A stretch of DNA of 64,000 nucleotides from Kitagawia praeruptora (Eukaryota; Streptophyta; Magnoliopsida; Apiales; Apiaceae), in NCBI GenBank assembly GCA_037693485.1, contig CM075354.1:61613501-61677500 (forward strand). The letters are read 5' to 3'. Position 1 is the stretch's first letter; every line of letters begins with the position of its first letter. A program made the position numbers and the translations under genes. The notes under the pieces are model-generated. The model was not told the DNA's origin. It did not search any database and saw only the letters and a list, made by a program, of their open reading frames with translations. Shown here piece after piece: positions 1 through 10,499 of the stretch.

Positions 1-141
1 GAAAAACAACACCAAAACCTTATTCTCATCGTCATTCGAAACAGACATAACTTCAGCACCAGTCTTTTTATGTTTAAACAAAACCGCATTGGATTTACAC
101 TCTTCAATAAACTGCTCCGATACTTCAATAAAATGTTCAAA
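1..141 (-). pseudogene. Presequence protease (PreP) N-terminal exon fragment, copy A
   Basis: Read on the minus strand this encodes a segment containing VLFKHKKTGAEVMSVSNDDE. I recognise it as the start of the M16C metalloprotease domain of plant presequence protease, the organellar peptidase that degrades targeting peptides. The HXXEH zinc site lies in the next exon of that family and is not seen here. One base is missing in the KVFG-like stretch just after the aspartate-rich motif, so the frame shifts. The window edge cuts off the last few bases; the splice-donor end is visible only in copy B. This is an isolated exon fragment, not a gene. Confidence 0.72.
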
Positions 142-178
142 AAGAGTTTAAAATGCCACATGAAGAAAATAAATATAC

Positions 179-238
179 CTCGTCATTGCAGTGACTACAG
201 AATATATCATTCCCCTGCTTGTAGCCCTCAAGTTTAAC
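179..238 (-). pseudogene. TDBD/PHD-protein-like exon fragment, copy A
   Basis: This is a 60-nt, 20-codon segment on the minus strand with a CAG acceptor and a GT donor placed as expected. It reads LEGYKQGNDIFCSHCNDE. The paired cysteines and the boundary after the final acidic residue resemble the exon of plant Tify/TPL-binding-domain (TDBD) PHD-finger proteins that precedes the SPSQFEAHAG-type segment. It sits about 40 bp from the PreP exon on the same strand, although the two families are unrelated. That suggests fragment capture rather than a remnant of one gene. The family assignment is from memory of the motif and moderately secure. Confidence 0.5.
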
Positions 239-1832
239 CTGTAAACTTTAATTTATTCAGCTATGAAAATTAGAAGAAAGGTATCAGAAGCAACATATAA
301 TGTAAATGAAATCAGACACAACCTCTCCTTTTTTTTTGCTAATTAGACACAACCTCTCCTTTGTCACAATAAACCAACTTTATACCATCTTGGAGTCCTT
401 TCTTCGAAAATAGTAACTGGTGCAAACCATTGCTCCTATCTCAGCAAAAAAAGGAGTTGGTAAGGCTACAACGGAAATGGAATTCACATTACTGATACTT
501 ATTGCACAAAATACCTCACATTTTCTTAGTGCAACTTGTATTCTTTCTTTTTTGTTTTTAAACTCCACCAGAAGAATAATGGATCTTAAACATGACAGTG
601 CTAAAGTAATGGACCAGGAGAAAACTACGAAATCAAATTCAAACAAGTTAACTAGGCAATTTAATACAAGAACTCAATTAAAAGAAAGCATTTAAAAACT
701 AATTAATACTAATTAATCTAGAAGGAGCCAACAAAAATATTAATAAGGACTGCTAATAAGACTAGTGGATGCAATGTAAAAATGGGATTTAAGTACATTT
801 AACATTAATGAATGACCTGACCACTAGATGTGTAAAATTAATTACAACTACATTAAGGCTAATTAGTTAAAGACCCAAAGTAGATTTATAAGCAAGGATT
901 AATATCAAGGAACTGGACAAAGAAAAAAAAGCATATAACATGGGCTAAAATGGAAATGGGTTTAAATGAGAATGGGCCATAAATTACAAACAAGCAACGT
1001 AAATAAAGAACATCAAACAAACTTTAATCAAACAAGTATGAGCATCAAATTAAGAATAATATCTGATGATGTTAAAAGCCCTAATTCAATTCGATCCCCA
1101 ATTCAAACCCTAACTGAATCAGCCTCCAAGCTTGAAGAAACCCCAAATCGAAATCCTAATTTTGAGTGAGTGAGCGGTGACTCGGTGAGCGGTGGTAGAG
1201 AGTGAGCGGCGGATAGGATTAGGTTAGGAGTGAGTGAGTGTGTTTTCTTGGTGTTAGAGTGAGTGAGTGTGTCCCGTTTCTTTTATTACTAATTAGAGTG
1301 TTGCAAAATTACAAGCGGCAAAATTGTCGCGATCCAAAATTTCGCACAGCGCCAAAACCCAGCCCATGCCAAAAGCAAAACCCAGCCCAGTAATTTGGAC
1401 ACCGCCATAACAAAATACTGAACACTTACAATTTTTTTATTTTTCTGTTTTATTGATTTTTATTTGAAAATTTCTTCAATTTAATTAAATTTATAAGAAG
1501 ATATGTTATTTTTATTTGTAAAAATGTTATATTTTAGTTCAATAATGTATACAAATTTTTTATATCAAACTTAACATTATTTCTCAAACTTTATTCATTT
1601 TATGGAAAATTAAATTTTTTTTTCAAAAAAAAATTATTTTGTTATGTTTTTTTTTAATAATTTGGTCTATTTTCAAATTATAAAAAATGTTCTATTTTAT
1701 AGAAATTCTAATATTGACTCTAATAACAAACTTTGAAAATTTAAATTATTTGTTTTCTAAATTAATTAATTTTAATTCACAATAATTACTTATTTCAATT
1801 TTTGTTAAAAAGGTTGTGTTTAAAGCATATTA
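239..1832. other. AT-rich stretch with possible minus-strand 5' leader
   Basis: No gene is supported. A minus-strand open frame at 380-646 (88 codons) and small frames at 420-695 and 966-1169 show no family I recognise. Between about 1,050 and 1,290 the minus strand has the CT-rich, AGGGTTT-containing look of a plant 5' leader, so the captured minus-strand exons downstream may once have formed one transcript; this is weak. From 1,420 to 1,830 there are only A/T runs. Copy B (38,647-40,240) is nearly identical. Confidence 0.4.
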
Positions 1833-2488
1833 ACGGCAACACTTCACAAGGGTTGCAACTTGCTACACTTCTTTTAGCTCCGTCAACACCAGATTATGTA
1901 TACAACAACACAAAAAAAACGTTGCTGTAGGCCATCAAGTCTAGAGCTACTACAACGTTTTTCATTGCAACACCAAAAAAAAGCGTTGCTGCAAACTAAT
2001 CTGTTTGCTGATTCAGTGTTCACTTAGTTTTTTTTTACCCATTTATTTTGCTCAATTATGTTCTAGTAGCAAGTAATTTTATATGCGGGTATCTTATATT
2101 TTAAATATTTATTCCAGCCCGGTGTATGTAAAATTGTTGCGATTAGTTTTATGTTCTGTCATAGAGCATAAATATTTTCCTAGTCCTCTCATGGAGCACA
2201 GTGATAGTCCCATCTGCCTACCATCTTCCATTCTCCTCCCAAATGAAATTGTAGCAGATGAAAATAACCATGATCTGTTTTGTTCCCTCTTAAACATGTT
2301 ACTTACCTGAAATATTTGGGTAATTATATTGATAGAACATGTGTTTGTATTTTAATGTATATAAAAACTTCTGGGGGTCTCTGTGTGATTCTTAATTGTT
2401 GCACAGAATTTTACAGGTAGCGAGGTCTGCTTTTTTTTTTATTGGTATCTGCGTATATAGCAGCAGATGAAATGTCGTCTAAGTAGTG

Positions 2489-2791
2489 CTATGATGATGC
2501 AATTATTACAAAATCTGGCTATGTTGGAGATGATTAATCAGGTCTAGTTACCCAATTGAAAGCAAGTGCTTTAAGTTTATACTTCTTATATATCTCAGAT
2601 AGTATTTCATTATGTTCCCATTTCTAACTAGTGATAAATTTACTTAAACTACACTAGGTTTCATCTTAAAAGTTTAAGTGTTAGCAGATGATTAATATTG
2701 ATCCACAGTTGTGTGGTCTGGTTGATTCCAATCTTGAAGTGCTAGAAGCAAGGCAGAACCTAGAAATTCGAGAGACCTCCGCTGTAACAAG
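2489..2791 (+). pseudogene. Ubiquilin/DSK2-like exon fragments, copy A (deleted version)
   Basis: There are two exon-like pieces. The first (about 2,489-2,541) reads MMQLLQNLAMLEMINQ and is followed by a GT donor. The second (2,688-2,791) follows a TTAGCAG acceptor and reads INIDPQLCGLVDSN. The pattern of short Met/Leu/Asn-Pro helices resembles the STI1-type region of plant ubiquilin (DSK2), a ubiquitin-receptor shuttle. Most of the first exon is missing here compared with copy B, and the deletion joins two TGCTA sequences. Small frames in the region are not a functional gene. The assignment is tentative. Confidence 0.42.
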
Positions 2792-3062
2792 TTAGGTTAC
2801 CAAATCTTTTAAAAAACCCAAAGTACTAATTAATTTGTTTATCAACTCAAGCTGTTCAAATTATTGTTCTGATACTACTCTGTTCGAATTTGTTTAATCA
2901 ATTATATACGGTTTAAATTTGATTAGGCATAAGTTTGATGTGCTGCAGAATGGCACTACTACATTCACCTTGTCTAAAGAATAACTTTTTTTTGTTACAA
3001 AGTGAGTTAATGTCTGATATCTATTTTTGTGATGAAACTGAATAACAGATCATTTTTTGCAG

Positions 3063-3133
3063 GTTTTAATGTAGAGACAGTCAAATACAAGAACATTAGC
3101 TTCACTGCGTGGGATGTTGGTGGACAGGACAAG
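3063..3133 (+). pseudogene. ARF1-type GTPase exon fragment, copy A
   Basis: This 71-nt segment has a TTTTTTGCAG acceptor before it and a GT donor after it. With the usual split glycine codon it reads GFNVETVKYKNISFTAWDVG followed by GQDK. It is the switch I to switch II exon of ADP-ribosylation factor GTPases and includes the DVGGQ (Walker B/G3) motif. ARF1 regulates vesicle coat assembly at the Golgi. The neighbouring ARF exons (P-loop, NKQD) are absent, so this is a captured single exon. It lies on the same strand as the ubiquilin-like pieces. Confidence 0.85.
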
Positions 3134-4216
3134 GTTATATTCTACCTTTTGTTTGTTTAGGGCATGTAATGGAGGACTGGAGGTTATAGTTGGAAAATGA
3201 GTTTCATTTCGACTGTTCGGGGATAGTGACAATAACTTAAAATGGATATGCAGATAGCTTAATCCTATTTTCTGCCCTGCACCATTTCTCTCCCGTCGTT
3301 TGCACTTAACCTATTATAGTTGATTACTCTTAGTATAGCATACAGGTTATCTCTATTTATAGCATACAGGTTCACTCTCAGTAGCCTGGATTTTCCTATA
3401 TCACACGCAGCAATATTTCGCTTATTTCATATATCTTTTTTATAGTTGATTTAAAATAACTGTGTTGCAGCCATGACAAAATGCAGTGAATTTTTTTTTT
3501 CAAGCAAAAAACTAGAAACAAGCTTCAACTGATCAGGTCATGTGCATATTTTTGTTCACTGTACAATCAATAGTAGTCATTTAGTTATTGCGATGAGAGT
3601 ATTTGTTTGTCTACTAATATTACGTTATTATCTTATGTTGCAGGGGGGCTATAAAGAATTTAAAGTATGCATGAATGGGTTGCTACTTACTATAAATAAT
3701 TTTGTAAATATGTCACAAGTTTATTGTACTAGATTGTTATTTTCTTTTTGGGCTTAAGGGTTATGAAGTCCATTAACTTGTATTGATGAATTTTGGTATT
3801 GGTGTAATAAAATAGATTTTCAATTTTTAGGAAATGCATATATACAAATTGTTCCTTCTAAATTTTTATTATGAAAGTGCTATTGAAAGTATACATTGTT
3901 GCCATCAATTGTTTAAAATATGTTTATGTGGGGCCCAATTGAAAACTCATGGGGGGCACCTGTGGGATCCACATGTGGGTCCCAATTGCCAAATGCAACG
4001 CTGAAAAAGCGTTGCCGTTTCTTTTTTTTGCTCTACAGCAACGTTTTTTTGGATTGCTGCAACATTTTGAAAATGTTGCTGCAAGCCATCTATGGCGTAG
4101 TTTTGATACAAACACTTGAGGACAAGTCTCTTAAGGGGGGAAGCTATGAAATAGGCTGTGGGTTTTATTAAATAAATATGTGAATTTAAAATATTGGATT
4201 TTAGTAAAAAAATTTA

Positions 4217-4728
4217 GAGAAAAACGAATATCAGATTAACCTGATATTAACCTTATGTTTACATCAGGTTAAACGACACAAGGTCTCTCTTATAAAATGA
4301 AACTTTTTTGTCCCTTTCCAAGCTCTGCTCCGATCCGATCTACCACGGCTCCTTTTATACTAATAAAAGAGGGCTTAACGGCGCCTAGCCTATGGAGTGT
4401 CAACCCGATCCTAATCCTAGGGGTTGACCAGTTCTTCTATTTTAACTAAGACCGTCGTTTAATGACAAACCCACCATTTCACCACCACGTCTTTCTTTCT
4501 TTGCTTAACTGCTTTCTTTTCTTATGCATAAACAATTCCTTATCTTTTTTCTAATATACAATCATGTATTCATGTACGAGTATATATTATATATTATAAA
4601 GTAATAATCAAAGTGCTAGTGTATGTATTACCATTGTCGTATTTGGTAGTAGAACCTGTTCAGGATTGTCGTTTCACCTCATTTAAGCAATATCCTTATA
4701 TCAGGTTAATCTGATATTCCTTTTTCTC
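4217..4728. mobile_element. Mutator-like MITE with 31-bp TIRs and 9-bp TSD, copy A
   Basis: Terminal inverted repeats at 4,217-4,247 and 4,698-4,728 match over 31 bp with one mismatch; both contain ATATCAGATTAACCTGATAT. They are flanked by the perfect 9-bp direct repeat AAAAATTTA (4,208-4,216 and 4,729-4,737). A 9-bp target duplication is typical of the Mutator superfamily. The insertion lies at the left edge of the first hairpin unit: other units have an uninterrupted TTTTAGTAAAAAAAA-ATTGAG junction there. It has no coding capacity. The copy A version is longer than copy B by the 144-bp segment listed next. Confidence 0.75.
4313..4456. other. 144-bp segment present in copy A only
   Basis: The segment lies inside the MITE at 4,217-4,728, between two GTC trinucleotides, and is absent from copy B, where GTC is followed directly by GTTTAATGAC. 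It is GC-richer than its surroundings and has no evident inverted termini. It could be an insertion in A or a 3-bp-microhomology deletion in B. Confidence 0.8.
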
Positions 4729-5053
4729 AAAAATTTAATATTGAGTTTATGAAAAAATTAGAAATGAGTGGGAAAATCAGTTAGAAATGGACAGCTTGCT
4801 TATTGCAGACTGTTGAGACTGTATCTAGGAGAGATTTGTGAATTGTAAATCTATCATTGATTTTATAACAAACAATTAGTTTTTTCTGAAACTTCTCATC
4901 CCCATTCTTGAATTCATTCTTTACTATCATATCTTAGGTGATCTCTTTCGGTAAATAAAGATGAAGTGCTCATCCTTTATCAAACAACTATGGTAATATT
5001 AACATGAACGCTTGTACAAAACCAAATAAGAGAACCTTATCTAATTCATCTTA

Positions 5054-6304
5054 ACGTTAATATAAACTTTTAAATGGTTGTTGGCTTTACAGGACAAAAT
5101 ATAGTTACCTCTCAATAGCCTGAGAAAGCAAACAAAACATATATACCCCAGCAGAATAAAGATTGGATGGTTAAAACAGCCACTGGCACAAATGGTGTTC
5201 CAGACATGATAATCGTGGCTGCAATTTTCATCAGGGAAAGCAAAATGGCAGACTAGGTGCCTCAGTTGATGTGGTTTTTCCTTCGCAACCTAAAGCACTA
5301 AAAATTACATAGAACCACGAAGACGTGACGGGATCCTATCAGACGCATGGAACAATTAGACCTTTGAGAGACATATCCAAAGAGGAAGTTTGCAGTGTTA
5401 ACCAAAAACATGCTGATTTCACCATTTCAGAAGCAGGGAACATGTACATGATTCGTGGTGGAGATCTAAAATTTAGCAAGGACTATTTAGTGAGTAGGGT
5501 CAGTGGCTTTGATAGACAAAGGAGACATGGATCTCTTCAAAACGACAAGCTGTGGGTTGGGGACCAATGGTATCTCTTTATTGGAAAGAACTGCTAAGAG
5601 TAAGGATCAGTAATATGTCTACATTTGTTTTTGAGATTTTATTTCCCAGAAGGCTTGTTTTTGAGATTTTATTGGAAACAAGTCTGTTGGCAAAAAAACT
5701 CTCAAAAATAAATGTAGACATATTGTTGATCCTTACTCATTGCGCTTCTTCCAAAAATACAGTTCGTACCCAACCCATAGGTTTTCGTTTTGAAGATTTT
5801 AATTTTAACACATGCCTCCTTTGTCAATCAAAGCCACTTACCCTATCACTGAATAGTCCTTGCTGAATTTTAGATCTCCACCACGAATCATGTACATGTT
5901 TCCTGCTTGTGAAATGGTGAAATTAGCAGAGTTTCAGTTAACACCGCAAACTTCCTCTTTGGATATATCTCTCAAAGGTCTAATTGTTCCAAGCGCGCAT
6001 CTGACAGGATCCCACCAGGTCTTTGGGATTCTCTGTAATTTTTAGTGCTTAAGGTTGCGAAGGAAAAACCACATAAACTCAGGCACCTAGGATGCCTTTT
6101 TGCTTTCTCTGATGAAGATTGCAGCCACGAATCGTGTCTGTAACACCATTTGTGCGAACGGGAGTTTTAACCATCCAATTTTTATGTTAGTGGAGTACAT
6201 ATCTATCTATATATATATATTGGTTTGTTTGCTTCTCAGGCTGCTGAGAGGAAACTATATTTGGTCTTGTAAAACCAACTACCATTTTAAACTTGCTATT
6301 AACG
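5054..6304. repeat. Long hairpin of unit 1 (arms about 0.6 kb), copy A
   Basis: From ACGTTAATATAAAC at 5,054 to TATTAACGT ending at 6,304, the two halves are imperfect reverse complements, with the apex near 5,660-5,670 and almost no loop. Matching landmarks in both arms include AGATCTAAAATTTAGCAAGG, GGAAACATGTACATGATTCG and GATATATCCAAAGAGGAAG. I estimate roughly 85% arm identity by eye. A transcript through this would fold into a long double-stranded RNA. Confidence 0.88.
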
Positions 6305-6957
6305 TGAGAACAAGAAATGTAACAACAAAAAGTAGATTAAAAAGGCACAAAAATTGTCAAGTGTGGAAAATTTTACCGAAATATATAATCCGATGGCATC
6401 TATGGGTTATGCTAGCACTGGACTTGTACAGAGAACGCCCTGGACTAGATCCCGTAATTCGTTCTATTTTGGTAAAGACCTTCAAAATCCACTTCATCCC
6501 AGTTTATTTGTTTTCTCTAGGCCTTACAAGAATCTCCATTATCTAAAATCTCTACGGCGGTCTATGAGAGTAAACAATTGCTATTGAAGTTATGATCCTG
6601 AAGTTTTAATTGAAATACTGCATTTTAGTAAAAAAAAATTAACATTGAGTTTATGAACAAATTAGAAATGAGTGGGAAAATTAGTTAGAAATGGACAGCT
6701 TGCTTATTGCAGACTGTTGAGACTATATCTAGGAGAGATTTGTGAATTGAAAATATATCGTTGATTTTATAACAAACAATTAGTTTTTTCTGAAACTTCT
6801 CATCTCCATTCTTGAATTCATTCTTTACTGTCATATCTTGGGTGATCTCTTTCGGTAAATAAAGATGAAGTGCTCATCCTTTATCAAACAACTATGGTAA
6901 TATTAACATGAATGCTTGTACAAAACCAAATAAGAGAACCTTATCTAATTCATCTTA

Positions 6958-8126
6958 ACGTTAATATAAACTTTTAAATGGTTGTTGGCTTTACAGGACA
7001 AAATACAGTTACCTCTCAATAGCCTGAGAAAGAAAACAAAACATATATACCCCAGCAGAATAAAGATTGGATGGTTAAAACTACCACTGGCACTGATGGT
7101 GTTCCAGACATGATAATCGTTACTGCAATTTTTATTAGGGAAAGCAAAACGGCAGACTAGGTGCCTCAGTTGATGTGGTTTTTCCTTCGCAACCTAAAGC
7201 ACTAAAAAATATAGAGAACCACGAAGACGTGGCGGGATCCTATCAGATGCATGGAACAATTAGACCTTTGAGAGACATATCCAAAGAGGAAGTTTGCAGT
7301 GTTAACCAAAAACGTGCTGATTTCATCATTTCAGAAGCAGGGAACATGTACATGATTCGTGGTGGAGATCTAAAATTTAGCAAGGACTATTTAGTGAGTA
7401 GGGTCAGTGGCTTTGATAGACAAAGGAGACATGGATTAAATAATCATCTTCAAAATGACAAGCCGTGGGTTGGGGACCAATGGTATCTTTTTATTGGAAA
7501 GAACTGCTATGAGTAAGGATCAGTAATACGTCTACATTTGTTTTTGAGATTTTATTTCCCAGAAGGCTTGTTTTTGAGATTTTATTGGAAACAAGTCTGT
7601 TGGCAAATAAACTCTTAAAAATAAATGTAGACATATTGTTGATCCTTACTCATTGCGCTTCTTCCAATCAAGGAAATACTGTTCGTACCCAACCCACATG
7701 TTTTCGTTTTGAAGCTTTTAATTTTAACCCATGCCTCCTTTGTCAATAAAAGCCACTTACCCTACTCACTGAATAGTCCTTGCTGAATTTTAGAACTCCA
7801 CCACGAATCATGTACATGTTTCCTGCTTGTGAAATGGTGAAATCAGCAGATTTTCAGTTAACACCACAAACTTCCTCTTTGGATATGTCTCTCAAAGGTC
7901 TAACTATTCCAAGCGCGCATCTGACAGGATCCCACCAGGTCTTTGGGATTCTCTGAAATTTTTAGTGCTTAAGGTTGAAAAACCACATCAACTCAGGCAC
8001 CTAGAATGCCTTTTTTGCTTTCGGTGATGATGATTGCAGCCACAAATCATGTCTGAACCACCATTTTTGCGAACGGGAGTTTTAACCATCCAATTTTTAT
8101 TTTACTAGGGTACATATATATATATA

Positions 8127-8166
<40 letters not shown>

Positions 8167-8249
8167 TTTGTTTGCTTTCTCAGGCTGCTGAGAGGAAACT
8201 ATATTTGGTCTTGTAAAACCAACTACCATTTTAAACTTCCTATTAACGT
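6958..8249. repeat. Long hairpin of unit 2, copy A
   Basis: This has the same organisation as unit 1. The left arm contains the longest open frame of the array (7,175-7,516). The right arm holds a (TA)n tract at about 8,106-8,161 that unpairs the base of the hairpin. Confidence 0.88.
7175..7516 (+). CDS. Unrecognised 113-codon open frame in the unit 2 hairpin arm, copy A
   Basis: The frame is open for 113 codons and includes GNMYMIRGGDLKFSKDYLVS and VGDQWYLFIGKN. I do not recognise the family. The same frame occurs in each unit's left arm but is interrupted by stops or frameshifts in units 1 and 3. It is also recognisable in the inverted arm, which suggests that both arms derive from one ancestral coding fragment. 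In-frame coding-like sequence continues upstream (GVPDMIIVAAIFIRESK) without a joined start. It is probably a gene-fragment remnant; expression is unproven. Confidence 0.3.
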   Translation: MVFPSQPKALKNIENHEDVAGSYQMHGTIRPLRDISKEEVCSVNQKRADFIISEAGNMYMIRGGDLKFSKDYLVSRVSGFDRQRRHGLNNHLQNDKPWVGDQWYLFIGKNCYE

Positions 8250-8890
8250 GAGAACAAGAAATGTAACAACAAAAAGTAGATTAAAAAGGCACAAAAATTG
8301 TCAAGTGTGGAAAATTTTACCGAAATTTATAATCCGATGACATCTATGGGTTATGCTAGCACTGGACTTGTACAGAGAACGCCCTGGACTAGATCCAGTA
8401 TTTCGTTCTATTTTGGTAAAGACCTTCAAAATCCACTTCATCCCAGTGTATTTGTTTTCTCTAGGGCTTACAAGAATCTCCATTATCTAAAATCTCTACG
8501 GCGGTCTATGAGAGTAAACAATTGCTATTGAAGTTATGATCCTGAAGTCTTAATTGAAATATTGCATTTTAGTAAAAAAAAAATTAATATTGAGTTTATG
8601 AACAAATTAGAAATGAGTGGGAAAATCAGTTAGAAATGGACAGCTTGCTTATTGCTGACTGTTGAGACTACATCTAGGAGAGATTTGTGAATTGTAAATC
8701 TATCGTTGATTTTATAACAAACAATTAGTTTTTTCTAAAACTTCTTATCTTCATTCTTTACTATCATATCTTAGGTGATCTCTTTCGGTAAATAAAGATG
8801 AAGTGCTCATCCTTTATCAAACAACTATGGTAATATTAACATGAACGCTTGTACAAAACCAAATAAGAGAACCTTATCTAATTCATCTTA

Positions 8891-10053
8891 ACGTTAATAT
8901 AAACTTTTAAATGGTTGTTGGCTTTACAGGACAAAATATAGTTACCTCTCAATAGCCTGAGAAAGCAAACAAAACATATATACCCCAGCAGAATAAAGAT
9001 TGGATGGTTAAAACAGCCACTGGCACAGATGGTGTTCCAGACATGATAATCGTGGCTGCAATTTTCATCAGGGAAATCAAAACGGTAGACTAGATGCCTC
9101 AGTTGATGTGGTTTTTCCTTCGCAACCTAAAGCACTAAAAATTATAGAGAACCACGAAGACGTGGCAGGATCCTATCAGATGCATGGAACAATTAGACCT
9201 TTGAGAGACATATCCAAAGAGGAAGTTTGCAGTGTTAACAAAAAACGTGCTGATTTCACCATTTCAGAAGCAGGGAACATGTACCTGTTTCGTGGTGGAG
9301 ATCTAAAATTTAGCAAGGACTATTTAGTGAGTAGGGTCAGTGGCTTTGATAGACAAAGGAGACATGGATTAAATTAACATCTTCAAAACGACAAGCTGTG
9401 GGTTGGGGACCAATGGTATCTCTTTATTGGAAAGAACTGCTAAGAGTAAGGATCAGTAATATGTCTACATTTGTTTTTGAGATTTTATTTCCCAGAAGGC
9501 TTGTTTTTGAGATTTTTTTGGAAACAAGTCTGTTGGCAAATAAACTCTTAAAAATAAATGTAGACATATTGTTGATCCTTACTCATTGCGCTTCTTCCAA
9601 TCAAGGAAATACTGTTCGTACCCAACCCACAGGTTTTCGTTTTGAAGCTTTTAATTTTAACCCATGCCTCCTTTGTCAATCAAAGCCACTTACCCTACTC
9701 ACTGAATAGTCCTTGCTGAATTTTAGATCTCCACCACGAATCATGTACATGTTTCCTGCTTGTGAAATGGTGAAATCAGCAGATTTTCAGTTAACACCGC
9801 AAACTTCCTCTTTGGATATGTCTCTCAAAGGTCTAACTGTTCCAAGCGCGCATCTGACAGGATCCCACCAGGTCTTTGGGATTCTCTGTAATTTTTAGTG
9901 CTTAAGGTGCGAAGGAAAAACCACATCAACTCAGGCACCTAGGATGCCTTTTTGCTTTCTCTGATGAAGATTGCAGCCACGACTCGTGTCTGAAACAGCA
10001 TTTGTGCGAACGGGAGTTTTAACCATCCAATTTTTATTTTACTGGGGTACATA

Positions 10054-10113
<60 letters not shown>

Positions 10114-10195
10114 TTTGTTTGCTTTCTCAGGCTGCTGAGAGGAAACTATATTTGGTCTTGTAAAACCAACTACCATTTTAAACTTGCTATTAACG
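8891..10195. repeat. Long hairpin of unit 3, copy A
   Basis: Same architecture as units 1 and 2. The right arm carries a long (TA)n tract at about 10,056-10,110, the fastest-changing part: the matching tract in copy B (about 48,476-48,560) is longer. Confidence 0.88.
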
Positions 10196-10499
10196 TGAGA
10201 ACAAGAAAAGTAACAACAAAAAGTAGATTAAAAAGGCACAAAAATTGTCAAGTGTGGAAAATTTTACCGAAATATATAATCCGATGGCATCTATGGGTTA
10301 TGCTAGCACTTGACTTATACAGAGAACGCGCTGGACTAGATCCAGTAATTCGTTCTATTTTGGTAAGACCTTCAAAATCCACTTCATCGTGTATTTGTTT
10401 TCTCTAGGTCTTACAAGAATCTCCATTATCTAAAATTTCTATGGCAGTCTATTAGAGTAAACAATTGCTATTGAAGTTATGATCCTAAGTCTTAATTGA

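Larger units (their letters stand above)
1833..4090. mobile_element. Element-like block with GCAACG subterminal arrays, copy A
   Basis: The left edge (1,833-2,000) and right edge (3,985-4,090) both carry dense clusters of GTTGC/GCAAC motifs, often as AACGTTGCTG beside poly-A, in opposing orientations. This is how subterminal repeats of CACTA-type and similar DNA transposons look. Between them lie plus-strand exon fragments of a ubiquilin-like gene and of ARF GTPase. I could not find a clear terminal inverted repeat or target duplication, so the exact ends and the superfamily are unknown. Confidence 0.45.
4740..10499. repeat. Tandem array of three units of about 1.9 kb, copy A
   Basis: Units start at the ATTGAGTTTATGAA-type motif at 4,740, 6,644 and 8,589, giving unit lengths of about 1,904, 1,945 and 1,911 bp. 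Each unit has a unique left part, a long inverted repeat, and a right part of about 300 bp containing a small frame (MSSVENFTEIYNP...), kept in units 1 and 2. The units are highly similar, and differ mainly in (TA)n length and single bases. Homology stops abruptly near 10,499. Confidence 0.9.

Noticed and set aside
380..646. 88-codon minus-strand open frame (and its copy at 38,788-39,054) as a gene
   Set aside because: Conserved only because the whole block is duplicated. No recognisable family, splice context or start context.
3063..3133. Functional ARF gene at this locus
   Set aside because: Only the switch exon is present; no P-loop or NKQD exon could be read on either side.
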